From positions 62,001 through 126,000 of the forward strand of contig NZ_FRFE01000007.1 in NCBI RefSeq assembly GCF_900143695.1: DNA of 64,000 nt, given 5' to 3'. A program made the translations under genes and the position numbers. This DNA comes from Desulfopila aestuarii DSM 18488. GTDB taxonomy: Bacteria; Desulfobacterota; Desulfobulbia; Desulfobulbales; Desulfocapsaceae. Below are positions 17,186-31,815 of the stretch, piece after piece. The stretch's first letter is position 1, and every line of letters starts with the position of its first letter. Below the pieces are notes generated by a model that saw only the letters and a list, made by a program, of their open reading frames with translations, ran no database searches and was not told the origin of the DNA.

Positions 17186-18040
17186 ATGAGTACAGCGCAG
17201 TATGTATCGGTTCATGGCGGGCATTCAGGCCAGTTCTGTTATCACGCCAAAGACACACTTGAAGAGATCATTCAATCATATATCAGTCATGGTTTTCCCT
17301 GGGTTGGCATCACCGAGCATGTTCCCGGTATCACTATGGAACTGCTCTACCCGGATCAGCAGAAAGCCGGATTCACCCCGGCATCACTCCTCGAACGTTT
17401 CGATCGCTACATGCAGGAGTGCAGGAGACTGAAGCAAAAATATGCTGACCAGATTGACATCTATGCCGCCATGGAAATTGAAACATACAGCGGCTACGAT
17501 ACCTTCATCCCAAATTTGATCGAACGCTACCGCCCTGATTACATTGTCGGTTCAATCCATTTTGTTAACGACATGGTTTTCGATTATTCCAGGGAACGCT
17601 ATGATCTTCTGGCCGAGACAGTTGGCGGACATGACGAATTGTACAGCCGTTATTTCGACATGCAGTATGAGATGATCGAACTGTTGCGCCCGGAAGTCGT
17701 CGGCCATTTTGATCTGATACGCATTTTCGACCCCTACTACAAAGAGCGGTTACGAAAACCGGAGATTGAGGCAAAAGTGATCCGCAATCTCGAATTAATT
17801 AAGAAGTATAATCTGATCATGGATTTCAATATACGTTCACTACTGAAGGGAGCGGACGAGCCCTACATCACCGCTCACATCCTGCAGATGGCCAAGGATC
17901 TTGATATTGCAGTGGTACCCGGAGACGATTCGCACGGGCTGGATAATATCCATATCAATATGGATAAAGCCATCAGTATCTTGAAGGAATACGGCTTTGC
18001 CACCAACTGGCGAAAACCACGACGTATACACTACGATTGA
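17186..18040 (+). CDS. PHP-domain phosphoesterase, histidinol-phosphatase type
   Basis: 284 residues from ATG 17186, chosen because AGGAAG precedes it by 4 nt and the family begins at YVSVHGGHSGQFCYHAKD; the frame is open to 17087 but the extra part is unlike the family. PHP metal ligands are visible: VHGGHS, ITEHVPG, MEIETY, DYIVGSIHFV, VVGHFDLIR and PGDDSHG. It fits the HisK-type histidinol-phosphatases of the PHP family and would dephosphorylate histidinol phosphate, though other sugar or nucleotide phosphates are possible. It is followed by a strong terminator. Confidence 0.87.
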   Translation: MSTAQYVSVHGGHSGQFCYHAKDTLEEIIQSYISHGFPWVGITEHVPGITMELLYPDQQKAGFTPASLLERFDRYMQECRRLKQKYADQIDIYAAMEIETYSGYDTFIPNLIERYRPDYIVGSIHFVNDMVFDYSRERYDLLAETVGGHDELYSRYFDMQYEMIELLRPEVVGHFDLIRIFDPYYKERLRKPEIEAKVIRNLELIKKYNLIMDFNIRSLLKGADEPYITAHILQMAKDLDIAVVPGDDSHGLDNIHINMDKAISILKEYGFATNWRKPRRIHYD

Positions 18041-18073
18041 TATTTTCCCGAAAACGATACCCACCCTACCTGC

Positions 18074-18111
18074 AGCGGCTCTTCCTTACGGAAACGAGCC
18101 GCTTTTTTTTT
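18074..18111 (+). terminator. Rho-independent terminator after the PHP gene
   Basis: AGCGGCTC (18074-18081) pairs with GAGCCGCT (18096-18103), with an inner TTCC/GGAA pairing, followed directly by a run of nine T residues. It lies 34 bp after the stop codon. Confidence 0.93.
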
Positions 18112-18162
18112 GACAACAACCTCGCGTGCTTCCTTTTTTTATGGTTATGACATTTTTGCATT

Positions 18163-18198
18163 GCTATTCTTTTCGTAGCGCGCTACGTTTTTCATAGC
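18163..18198. promoter_or_regulatory. Two tandem GCTAY-N7-RTAGC dyads upstream of the tautomerase gene
   Basis: The first dyad is GCTAT (18163-18167), 7 nt, GTAGC (18175-18179). The second is GCTAC (18182-18186), 7 nt, ATAGC (18194-18198). Only 2 bp separate them, and the inner halves together form the palindrome CGTAGCGCGCTACG. The same dyad with the same 7-nt spacing occurs before the hxlR-type gene. The likely reading is an operator pair for the HxlR-type protein, with the tautomerase promoter overlapping it. Confidence 0.65.
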
Positions 18199-18251
18199 GA
18201 GGCGCCATCAAGGCTTCCAACTCAACCACGAACATCCAATGGAGGAAAATC

Positions 18252-18452
18252 ATGCCTGTTATCACCGTCACCATGGCCACGGGGCAAACCAGCCGCGAAC
18301 AGAAACAGCAACTGGTCGAGAGTTTCACTACTCAGGCAGTAGAGATTACCAAAATTCCGGCAGCTGCCTTCACAATCCTCATCCACGAACTTACGCCCGA
18401 TGCCATCGGTGTGGCTGGAGAGACTCTGGAACAACGATTGAAGAAGCAATAG
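18252..18452 (+). CDS. 4-oxalocrotonate tautomerase-family protein
   Basis: 66 residues. After Met removal it starts with the catalytic Pro (MPVITVTMATG...), as in all members of the family. The pattern SREQKQQLVESFTTQAVEITKIPAAAFTILIHELTPDAIGVAGETLEQRL fits a one-domain tautomerase that works as an oligomer; E. coli PpcD and 4-OT have the same size. Conserved Arg near residue 11-15 is seen as Arg15. GGAGG stands 7 nt before the ATG. Tautomerases beside HxlR regulators are often linked to quinone or electrophile stress, which I infer here. Confidence 0.88.
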   Translation: MPVITVTMATGQTSREQKQQLVESFTTQAVEITKIPAAAFTILIHELTPDAIGVAGETLEQRLKKQ

Positions 18453-18557
18453 CGTGGCAATTTTTCAAACACGAGAGGAGATTCTGCTGACGGGGTGATG
18501 CTGTAACATAGCCAGGATAGCTTCTCTCCTTTGCTCTTTCTTTTTTTTGCCTTCGGC

Positions 18558-18574
18558 GCTACACTATCAGTAGC
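18558..18574. promoter_or_regulatory. GCTAC-N7-GTAGC dyad upstream of the hxlR-type gene
   Basis: GCTAC (18558-18562) and GTAGC (18570-18574) with a 7-nt spacer lie 39 bp before the ATG of the HxlR-type regulator. This is the third copy of the dyad seen twice before the tautomerase gene, which suggests autoregulation and shared control. Confidence 0.65.
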
Positions 18575-18612
18575 ACCAGTAACCCAGCGTTGACGAAAGG
18601 AAGAGGGAACAC

Positions 18613-18984
18613 ATGGCAATACCACGTCCTGGAAAACCGGTACGGGGCTCGCAGTCTGGAGCCCCGATCATGGCAGTATTCGATCTATTGGGCAGGCGAT
18701 GGGCCATGGGCATCATATGGAATCTCAGTAGAGGAGCAGCGTCATTTCGCGCCTTACAAGGATACTGCGAAACCATTTCCCCATCCATATTAAACAGCCG
18801 GCTGAAAGATCTGCGTGAAGCGGGACTGATAGAGCTGGTCAGCGACGGCTATCAGCTGACAGCGATGGGAGAAAAACTCTTTCAATTGCTGAAACCTTTC
18901 GGTGACTGGGCCATCCATTGGGCAAAATCGGTAAGTGACGATGACCCGGCACGCTGGGACAACTACCGCACCCGTAAAGACTGA
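18613..18984 (+). CDS. HxlR-family transcriptional regulator
   Basis: 123 residues forming a winged helix-turn-helix of the HxlR (MarR-like) family: FDLLGRRWAMGIIWNLSRGAASFRALQGYCETISPSILNSRLKDLREAGLIE followed by the wing LVSDGYQLTAMGEKLFQLLKPFGDWAIHWAK. Here the usual Cys near the first helix is absent, so a thiol-sensing mode like HypR/QorR is not supported. It likely controls the neighbouring tautomerase gene and itself through the GCTAY-N7-RTAGC dyads. AGAGGGA stands 6 nt before the ATG. Confidence 0.92.
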   Translation: MAIPRPGKPVRGSQSGAPIMAVFDLLGRRWAMGIIWNLSRGAASFRALQGYCETISPSILNSRLKDLREAGLIELVSDGYQLTAMGEKLFQLLKPFGDWAIHWAKSVSDDDPARWDNYRTRKD

Positions 18985-19011
18985 ACAGTAACAACCATTT
19001 TCATCACCGTT

Positions 19012-19833
19012 ATGCACTTCACCCACGACTGCGATCAATCCATCCAGGACACGACTCCACTCTGGTTTATCCTGCATCATGACGCCATCTACCTGACCGG
19101 AAGCGACCAGCAACGCCAGGTCCCGTGCCAGGTTGCGCCACCGGTGAGCGCGACGGATATCGTCTACAGCCGCTGTATCGGCAGCTATGGTGGGCACGCC
19201 TGTATGGTGCTTGAACTGCGGGAAAAAGTCGCAGATACATCCCTTAGCAGCGTAACCCTGCGGGAGGCACACGGCCATATCGGCGAGGAGTTGTGGATCA
19301 TTGCCGGTCGGGCCAGCCAGATTTTACGCTGGCGACACGATCATCGATTTTGCGGTCGCTGCGGTACTGAAATGAATGAAGAACCGGGTGAATTACTGCG
19401 CAAATGTCCACACTGCGGATACTTCACCTATCCCCGTATCTCGCCTGCCGTCATCATGTCGGTAGTGAAAGACGACCAGATACTTCTTGGCCGCTCGCCC
19501 CGTTTCCCTAGAGGCATGTATAGCGTACTTGCCGGATTTGTCGAGCCAGGCGAGACGCTTGAGCAGGCGGTGGCGCGGGAAGTGCGGGAAGAGGTGAAGA
19601 TCGAAATCACCGATATCCGCTATTTCGGCAGCCAGCCATGGCCCTTCCCCCACTCGCTCATGGTCGGATTCACTGCCCGTTACGCCTCCGGAATCATCGA
19701 GGTGGACAACCGGGAACTCGAAGACGCAAGCTGGTTCTCACCTCTGGATATGCCACGGCTCCCCTCCTCAATCTCAATTTCCCGTAGATTGATAGATGAT
19801 TTCCTTGAAGGATCCAACAACACATCCTCCTGA
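19012..19833 (+). CDS. nudC: NADH pyrophosphatase / NAD-cap hydrolase NudC
   Basis: 273 residues, cytoplasmic. A zinc ribbon has Cys114, Cys117, Cys132 and Cys135 (FCGRCG...CPHCG). The Nudix box is GFVEPGETLEQAVAREVREEV (about residues 175-195), and the NudC-specific SQPWPFP is at 207-213. It cleaves NADH to NMNH and AMP and can remove NAD caps from RNA. The N-terminal region is less conserved, as usual. It starts 27 bp after the HxlR-type gene and may be read from the same transcript. No strong ribosome site is seen before the ATG. Confidence 0.95.
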   Translation: MHFTHDCDQSIQDTTPLWFILHHDAIYLTGSDQQRQVPCQVAPPVSATDIVYSRCIGSYGGHACMVLELREKVADTSLSSVTLREAHGHIGEELWIIAGRASQILRWRHDHRFCGRCGTEMNEEPGELLRKCPHCGYFTYPRISPAVIMSVVKDDQILLGRSPRFPRGMYSVLAGFVEPGETLEQAVAREVREEVKIEITDIRYFGSQPWPFPHSLMVGFTARYASGIIEVDNRELEDASWFSPLDMPRLPSSISISRRLIDDFLEGSNNTSS

Positions 19834-19854
19834 CATCACAAACACGTAGACTGG

Positions 19855-21300
19855 CTACTCGACCACCTCAAACTGCCCCATCATCCCCCGATCCTCATGC
19901 TCCAGCAGGTGGCAATGGTACATGTAGATTCCGGTGTAATCCTCGAAGCGAGCAATTATTCTCACTTTTTCACCTGGCAGAATCAGTACGGTATCTTTCC
20001 GACCGCGTTCCTGTGGTTCGGGTGGCTGGCCATTTCTATCGAGAACCTGGAACTGGACGTCATGTAAATGCATGGAGTGCGGCATCTGCATCATGCCGGT
20101 CGATAAATTACTGATTTCCCAAATCTCGGTTGTACCAAGCTTTACCTTCTCATCGATCCGATTCATGTCCATATGCTTACCGTTGATGGCCAGAGGACCG
20201 CTTTGTGAAAAGGTTTCCATGGAAAATGTTCTGGTTTGGACGGCGTCCTTTTCCTGCAGCCAGTCGAGGGTAACCAGTTTCTCCGGCAATGCAAACGAGG
20301 TCGATGGGGCTGGCCCCACCTGAAAGCGCATGGCCTCGTGACGTCCGCCAGGCAGCTGATCCACTACCAGACCAGGACCATTTCCCTTCGTATCTCCACT
20401 GAAATCAACCAGGATTTCAGCACGTTCTCCCGGCGAAAGCAGCACCTCTGTCAGCCCCACCGGCTGTTCTAAAAAGCCGCCATCGGTTGCGATCTGTAAA
20501 AATCTGCGACCGTCACCAAAACCGATCCTGTAGATCGTTGAGTTGGAGCCGTTCAAGAGCCGCAGCCGAACCAGCCCGCCAGGTACCTCCAGAACCGGCC
20601 ACTCGGTTCCGTTTACCAGAAGAATATTACCGATCAATCCGTGCATCACATCCATCATCGACTGCACGTAAGCCAAAGTACCATCCTGGAAAAAACGTCG
20701 ATCCTGAATAATCAATGGAAAATCGTCAACCCCATATGTTTTCGGGATAGCGAGCGAGTCGGCAACCTCGTCTTCGATATAGAAGAGACCTGCCAAACCC
20801 ATATAGACATGCTCGCCAGTCAACCCCATGGCATGGGGATGGTACCAGAGCGTCGCCGCTTGCTGGTTGATGGTGAATTTCGGCTGCCAGCTCGTACCCG
20901 GTGCAATAGGCTGGCGCGGACCGCCATCAAATTCGGCCGGAACGTGGAGCCCGTGCCAGTGCAGCGTGGTCTGCTGATCAAGCTTGTTCAGTACATTGAG
21001 ATGTACCTTCTGCCCGTTGCGCACCCTGATTGTGGGCCCTAAATAATTGCCGTTATAGCCCATGGTTGGGGTAAGAAACTCTTTGACTAATCGGCTTTTA
21101 CCCCGCTGGGCTGTGAGTGAAAAGCTGGCCGTGCCTGGATCTGTCGACAGGTTCTCAAGAAGTGGCGGGACCGGCAGTGGCGTAGTGAAAGGCTGATAAT
21201 CGCCGGCAGATAATACCGGCTGAGGTAAGAATACGTTTTCTCCCAGAACCGCAAGGCCGAGTGCGGCGCAGCTCGTCTTCAGGAACGTCCGACGCTTCAT
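19855..21300 (-). CDS. Multicopper oxidase, Tat-exported, CueO/SufI-like
   Basis: 481 residues with a twin-arginine signal (KRRTFLKTSC...). All copper motifs are present: HWHGLH (about residue 118), WYHPHAMG (about 155), HSMHLHDVQF and HCHLLEHEDRGMM near the end, which supply the type 1 Cys-His-Met and the trinuclear ligands. A Met-rich insert like that of E. coli CueO is not obvious, although MMQMPHSMH has a few Met. It would oxidise cuprous ion or a phenolic or metal substrate in the periplasm using oxygen, notable in a presumed anaerobe. GAGGAGGAA stands 4 nt before ATG 21300. Confidence 0.93.
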   Translation of the reverse strand: MKRRTFLKTSCAALGLAVLGENVFLPQPVLSAGDYQPFTTPLPVPPLLENLSTDPGTASFSLTAQRGKSRLVKEFLTPTMGYNGNYLGPTIRVRNGQKVHLNVLNKLDQQTTLHWHGLHVPAEFDGGPRQPIAPGTSWQPKFTINQQAATLWYHPHAMGLTGEHVYMGLAGLFYIEDEVADSLAIPKTYGVDDFPLIIQDRRFFQDGTLAYVQSMMDVMHGLIGNILLVNGTEWPVLEVPGGLVRLRLLNGSNSTIYRIGFGDGRRFLQIATDGGFLEQPVGLTEVLLSPGERAEILVDFSGDTKGNGPGLVVDQLPGGRHEAMRFQVGPAPSTSFALPEKLVTLDWLQEKDAVQTRTFSMETFSQSGPLAINGKHMDMNRIDEKVKLGTTEIWEISNLSTGMMQMPHSMHLHDVQFQVLDRNGQPPEPQERGRKDTVLILPGEKVRIIARFEDYTGIYMYHCHLLEHEDRGMMGQFEVVE

Positions 21301-21479
21301 ACTTCCTCCTCATCAATTGCATCCGCTGCCTGAAGGCAGAGATGTCAGTCCAACGTGCGAAAATAACAGCACAGAAAAAATGTAAGCACGTTCTGGTTTT
21401 GTAAGGAGAGAAAAGAAATGATCGAAGCAAAAGCAGGAGCTGCAACCTCATTACGACAGTTGGCTCATCGGAAAGTTTA

Positions 21480-21833
21480 TTAGTCCAGTTCTTTCAACCG
21501 CTTTTTATCGCTCTTGTGATAAAGGTCAAAGAAGATGACGGAATTGTCAGGCAGGGTATCACAGCCATCGCATTTCTGTTCCAGGCGAGCATTTTCCTTG
21601 CGGCAGAGACGACACCAGTAATAGATAAGCCGATAATCCCGGCGGCCGACATATTTTTTGAACCTGCCGTGATAAAGGCCTTTCATTTTACCATCGGCGT
21701 TGGCAGGGTCATCAAGAAGCCGGTCGATAATTTTCTGGATGCGCACATAGCCGGGCGGATCTGCCTGATGCACCTCGTCGAGCTTTCTTTCGAAATGCGG
21801 CATCGGTCTGTACACAAACTTACTATTTTCCAT
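21480..21833 (-). CDS. RelE-like protein with a four-Cys zinc-ribbon insertion
   Basis: 117 residues from ATG 21833. The core has the RelE/ParE pattern: PHFERKLDEVHQ, IIDRLLDDPAN, GKMKGLYHGRFKKYVGRRDYRLIYYW, then VIFFDLYHKSDKK. Between the last strands there is an insertion with two CxxC pairs (CRLC and CDGC, 16 residues apart), which should bind zinc. No antitoxin gene is next to it on either side, so a working toxin-antitoxin pair is not shown; it may be a solitary RelE-like nuclease or a domesticated fold. Confidence 0.7.
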   Translation of the reverse strand: MENSKFVYRPMPHFERKLDEVHQADPPGYVRIQKIIDRLLDDPANADGKMKGLYHGRFKKYVGRRDYRLIYYWCRLCRKENARLEQKCDGCDTLPDNSVIFFDLYHKSDKKRLKELD

Positions 21834-22062
21834 ATCGGACAACCCGTCGTATTCTACATTGAAATCTTAACAACATGTAAACGTATCGGCCCTCATGCTC
21901 CTATCTACTCAAAAAATACCCACCCTGCAATTCCAGAGATAGTCTGCCCAAGGTTTGGCACAGTTCGGGCAGCACCACCTTTACAAACTACGCGATGGTG
22001 CCAACAGTTAACGGATTGACTGAATCATTTATCCATCCAACTTCACACCACAAAGGAATGTT

Positions 22063-23154
22063 ATGTCCAGTAGCTTCGGAACCCTGTATCGAGTCAGCAC
22101 CTTCGGAGAATCTCACTGCAAGGGGGTCGGTGTGGTCATCGACGGCTGCCCTCCCGGTCTGCAACTGACGGAAGCGGATATTCAACCGCAGCTTGACCGC
22201 AGGCGTCCTGGTCAATCGAGTTTTTCCACCGACCGGCAGGAAAAAGATCAGGTTACCATCATTTCCGGTACCGAGAACGGAAGGACACTGGGCACGCCCA
22301 TCGCCCTGCAGGTTGCCAATAAAGATCAGCGTCCACAGGATTATGGTGAGATGGCTGATATCCCACGCCCCTCCCATGCCGATTACACCTACCAGATGAA
22401 ATACGGCATTAAGGCCTCTTCGGGCGGCGGCAGGTCAAGTGCCAGAGAAACTATTGGGACAGTCGCAGCCGGAGCCGTGGCGGAAAAGGTGCTCAGGGAA
22501 AAATTCAACGTCGAGATCATCGCCTGGGTGGAGAGTGCAGGTGACATCACCGCTGCAGAGCAGGATATGCTGACGATCACCCGACAGCAGGTCGATGCCA
22601 GTCCTATCCGCTGCCCGGACCTTAACGCAGCTGCCAAAATGCAGGCGATGATTGCCGAACTGAAAGAGGCAGGGGATTCCACCGGCGGTATCGTCTCCTG
22701 CGTTATCCGTAACGTGCCCGTAGGTCTTGGCGAACCCACCTATGAAAAGCTCGAGGCCAAACTGGCCCAGGCGATGCTGGCCATCCCGGCCACCAAGGGT
22801 TTTGAGATCGGCTCCGGTTTTGCTGGCACCCGACTGCGCGGCTCACAGCATAACGATCCCTTTGTCGCAAAAGATTTGGGACTCGGCACCGCCACCAATA
22901 ACTCGGGCGGCATCCAGGGCGGTATCTCTAACGGCGAACCGATTTATTTTCGTATAGCCTTCAAACCGCCGGCCACCATTGCCCTGCCCCAGCCCACTGT
23001 CGATTTTGACGGTAACTCCGTGCTACTGGAAGCAAAAGGCCGGCATGACCCGTGCGTGGTCCCAAGGGCTGTGGCTATCGTCGAATCAATGGCTGCGCTG
23101 GTATTGCTTGATATGGCACTCAGGCAGGAAGCACGAAAAGCAATGAGCTTTTAA
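22063..23154 (+). CDS. aroC: Chorismate synthase
   Basis: 363 residues, full length. It converts 5-enolpyruvylshikimate 3-phosphate to chorismate with reduced FMN, in the shikimate pathway. Signature segments are all present: [83 protein letters not shown] and the late [29 protein letters not shown] precedes the ATG. It is a single gene here; a 304-bp gap follows before the ClC gene. Confidence 0.98.
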   Translation: MSSSFGTLYRVSTFGESHCKGVGVVIDGCPPGLQLTEADIQPQLDRRRPGQSSFSTDRQEKDQVTIISGTENGRTLGTPIALQVANKDQRPQDYGEMADIPRPSHADYTYQMKYGIKASSGGGRSSARETIGTVAAGAVAEKVLREKFNVEIIAWVESAGDITAAEQDMLTITRQQVDASPIRCPDLNAAAKMQAMIAELKEAGDSTGGIVSCVIRNVPVGLGEPTYEKLEAKLAQAMLAIPATKGFEIGSGFAGTRLRGSQHNDPFVAKDLGLGTATNNSGGIQGGISNGEPIYFRIAFKPPATIALPQPTVDFDGNSVLLEAKGRHDPCVVPRAVAIVESMAALVLLDMALRQEARKAMSF

Positions 23155-23458
23155 AGCCAAAGTGAGAGCACTCTGTAAGCCAAAGAGCGTTTTTTCCAGC
23201 CATAGGACCACAATGAGGGAGAAAATGCTTGAATCTACGGCCTGAACACAGTACTAAATCCTGATGTTGCATGCTGCAATAGGCAACATATAAACGTTTT
23301 TGCATTGTCAGTACAGGCGATACCGACACGCGTCCCATTCGGATGCGCGATGGTATCGCTATTGCTTTTACCATAGTGACCACACCTGAAGAGCCTCGGA
23401 CAGCGCTGAAGTAACTTGCCTAAAAAGGGCAACATCAACCCCCAGAGCCAGTAACGGC
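23155..23458. other. Intergenic region between aroC and the ClC gene
   Basis: 304 bp without a convincing gene. A short frame on the minus strand (23235-23465) has no family-like sequence. It should hold the ClC gene promoter. Nothing else was seen. Confidence 0.4.
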
Positions 23459-25543
23459 ATGACACCCAGACGCAATCTCCCCAGTAACTTCCTTGACAGG
23501 CTGGCCCCTCCCGAAGGGTTGCTGCTGCTCATTCTCTCCGTGCTGGTCGGTAGCTGCACTGGTCTTGCTGCAGTCCTTTTTATCAAGTTGATTTACTACA
23601 TCCAGACGCTTTCATACAGTTCGTTGGCGGATGCTGTCCCATTTCTCGGCAAATGGGTCTATTTCGTGGTCCCTATCGCCGGAGGTCTGCTGGTCGGCCC
23701 GCTCATTCTCTTTGCCCAGGAAGCCAAAGGACACGGGGTCCCTGAAGTTATGCAGGCGCTCATTCTGCGCGGGGGCCGTATCCGCCCCAGAGTGGCTGCC
23801 GCCAAGATTCTGGCATCAGCCCTCTGTATCGGCACCGGTGGTTCCGCCGGTCGCGAAGGTCCGATCGTCCAGGTCGGCGCCGCTCTTGGCTCTAGCCTCG
23901 GTCAAATATTGCGGCTCTCTGATGAGCGAATACGCAATCTCGTAGCCTGCGGCGCCGCGGCCGGTATCGCCGCCACGTTTAACGCCCCCATCGCCGGGGT
24001 GGCCTTTGCCATTGAGGTTCTGATGTGCGGCCTGCAGGTCCGCCATTTCGGTAACGTTGTCATCGCCGCAGTTTCCGCCTCCATTGTCAGTCACACTATC
24101 CTGGGACGCCGGGTCGCTTTTGAAGTGCCGATCTATGCCTGGCACAATCCCATCGAGCTGCTGCTCTATCTTCTTCTCGGTTTGTGCGCGGCCCTTATCG
24201 GCATCATGTTCATTCGGATGCTGAACTTCAGCGAAAATCTCTTTGATAACTGGAAATTTCCGCAGATCCTGAAACCGGCCGTTGGAGCCGGCTGTCTCGG
24301 CATTCTCGGATATGCCTACATGCACCTGCCGGGTGTTGCCGAACCAATCACCGGAGGTGCCCACGGCGGGTCCGGCGCTGTCATTCCACATATGTACGGA
24401 TCGGGTTTCCCGTTTATCGAAGTAGCGATTCAGGGGCATGCCAGTCTGTGGATTCTGGTATTGCTGATTTTCTTAAAACCCATCGCGACCTCCTTCACCC
24501 TCGGCTCGGGAAACTCGGGCGGTGTTTTCGCGCCCTCGCTTTTTATCGGCGCCATGCTGGGCGGCGCGCTCGGCAATGTCTTCCAGACCCTGTTTCCAAG
24601 TATCGCCAGCAGCCCTGGAGCTTATGCTCTGGTTGGAATGGCCGCGCTTTTTTCCGCCACCGCCCGCGCCCCACTCACAGCCATGCTCATCGTCTTTGAA
24701 ATGAGCAACGACTATTACATGATCCTGCCACTGATGATCGCCGGTATCACCGCCTGCTTTTTCGCCCAGTGGCTGCATCCGGAATCGATCTATACCATCA
24801 AACTGGCCAAGCGTGGCGTGCGGTTCTCTGAAGGCCGGGACATGGATATCATGCAGGGGGTAAAAGTCAGCGAGGTGATGCGGACCACGCCGGTCACCAT
24901 CCACAAGGACCAGCCACTTTCCGACGTCATGGCACTCTTCCAGGAAACCCACCTCCACGGCTTTCCGGTGTTGCAGGATGAAGGTAAACTCTGGGGTATC
25001 GTCACCCTTCAGGATATCGACCGAGCCCAGATGAAGGAAAACTTCTCGGCAACCACCATGCGGGTCGCTGATGTGGCAGTGGAAGATCCGATCACCGTCT
25101 TTCCAGATGAGCCAATCTGGGTAGCAATCCAGAAGATGTCCCCCCGCGACCTTGCCCGATTGCCAGTGGTACGGCGCGGTAGCTCTGGCCGCCTCTGCGG
25201 ACTCATCAGCCGTAGTGATATTCTGAGGGCCTATGATGTGGGCGTAGTGCGCAAACAGCGGGGCCAGATCATCAGCGATCAGGTCGATCTGCGAAAACCC
25301 GCCGATAACGGTTTTGTGGAGTTTGTGCTCAAGGAGGGCGATACCTGCAACAACGCCATGGTCAAAGAGATGCAGGTGCCGCAGACGGTCAATATTGTTT
25401 CCATCAAGCGCGGTGGCCAAATCATCATCCCCCGCGGCTCTACACGGCTGAACGCTGGCGATGTGCTGACGGTCTATGGCAAGTTCGAGGATATCCAGCG
25501 CTTAAAAGATATCCTCAACACCTGCCCGCTGCCGGTACAGTAG
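23459..25543 (+). CDS. ClC-family chloride channel/exchanger with CBS pair and RCK_C domain
   Basis: 694 residues. The ClC core has GTGGSAGREGPIVQVG (about residue 125-140, containing the gating Glu of transport-type ClCs), ATFNAPIAGVAFAIEVL, SGNSGGVFAPSLFIGAMLGG (about 350) and ATARAPLTAMLIVFEM. Two CBS domains follow (about 470-590), and a C-terminal RCK_C/TrkA_C domain (about 615-690, ending LTVYGKFEDIQRLKDIL). The CBS and RCK_C parts probably sense nucleotides or other ligands. The fusion of ClC with both CBS and RCK_C occurs in several Desulfobacterota. It is convergent with gltD. Confidence 0.95.
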   Translation: MTPRRNLPSNFLDRLAPPEGLLLLILSVLVGSCTGLAAVLFIKLIYYIQTLSYSSLADAVPFLGKWVYFVVPIAGGLLVGPLILFAQEAKGHGVPEVMQALILRGGRIRPRVAAAKILASALCIGTGGSAGREGPIVQVGAALGSSLGQILRLSDERIRNLVACGAAAGIAATFNAPIAGVAFAIEVLMCGLQVRHFGNVVIAAVSASIVSHTILGRRVAFEVPIYAWHNPIELLLYLLLGLCAALIGIMFIRMLNFSENLFDNWKFPQILKPAVGAGCLGILGYAYMHLPGVAEPITGGAHGGSGAVIPHMYGSGFPFIEVAIQGHASLWILVLLIFLKPIATSFTLGSGNSGGVFAPSLFIGAMLGGALGNVFQTLFPSIASSPGAYALVGMAALFSATARAPLTAMLIVFEMSNDYYMILPLMIAGITACFFAQWLHPESIYTIKLAKRGVRFSEGRDMDIMQGVKVSEVMRTTPVTIHKDQPLSDVMALFQETHLHGFPVLQDEGKLWGIVTLQDIDRAQMKENFSATTMRVADVAVEDPITVFPDEPIWVAIQKMSPRDLARLPVVRRGSSGRLCGLISRSDILRAYDVGVVRKQRGQIISDQVDLRKPADNGFVEFVLKEGDTCNNAMVKEMQVPQTVNIVSIKRGGQIIIPRGSTRLNAGDVLTVYGKFEDIQRLKDILNTCPLPVQ

Positions 25544-25573
25544 CCTCTATGTCAAAACTGGGGTTTCCTGCTG

Positions 25574-31473
<5,900 letters not shown>

Positions 31474-31815
31474 CTATCTCCTCCACATACTGGCTTGGTG
31501 TTACTAGGCACCGGTGGTTGTATTGTCTGAGTATTGAATGAAAATTCGCGAAAAAGAGCACGAGTTGAAAAACGTAAACATGATTTCCATCAAGACCACA
31601 TCTGAAGGTGGATTCGTCATCATTCTGATGGTATAGTAGCACTCATGGCGAACCGACAGTTTCCAAATCCGGCAACTCGGTCGACACCTGTTTACCAGAT
31701 TTCCCGGACTGCGCGGGTATCAACCCCGCTGTTGGTCAGCATTTCCGGATAAAGAAGGGTACCCCTTTTCTTGAGGGTACTCAAGCGGTCTCATGGTTGA
31801 TACAGGATCATCAGT
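31474..31815. other. Intergenic region upstream of gltB and the BMP gene
   Basis: 342 bp between divergent genes, so it should hold the gltBD promoter and that of the BMP-family gene. A short imperfect dyad with GGTACC lies at about 31755-31775. I could not identify a sigma-54 site or nitrogen-regulator site with confidence, and no small gene was seen. Confidence 0.45.

Noticed and set aside
21480-21833. A complete toxin-antitoxin pair
   Set aside because: No antitoxin-like gene lies on either side of the RelE-like gene.
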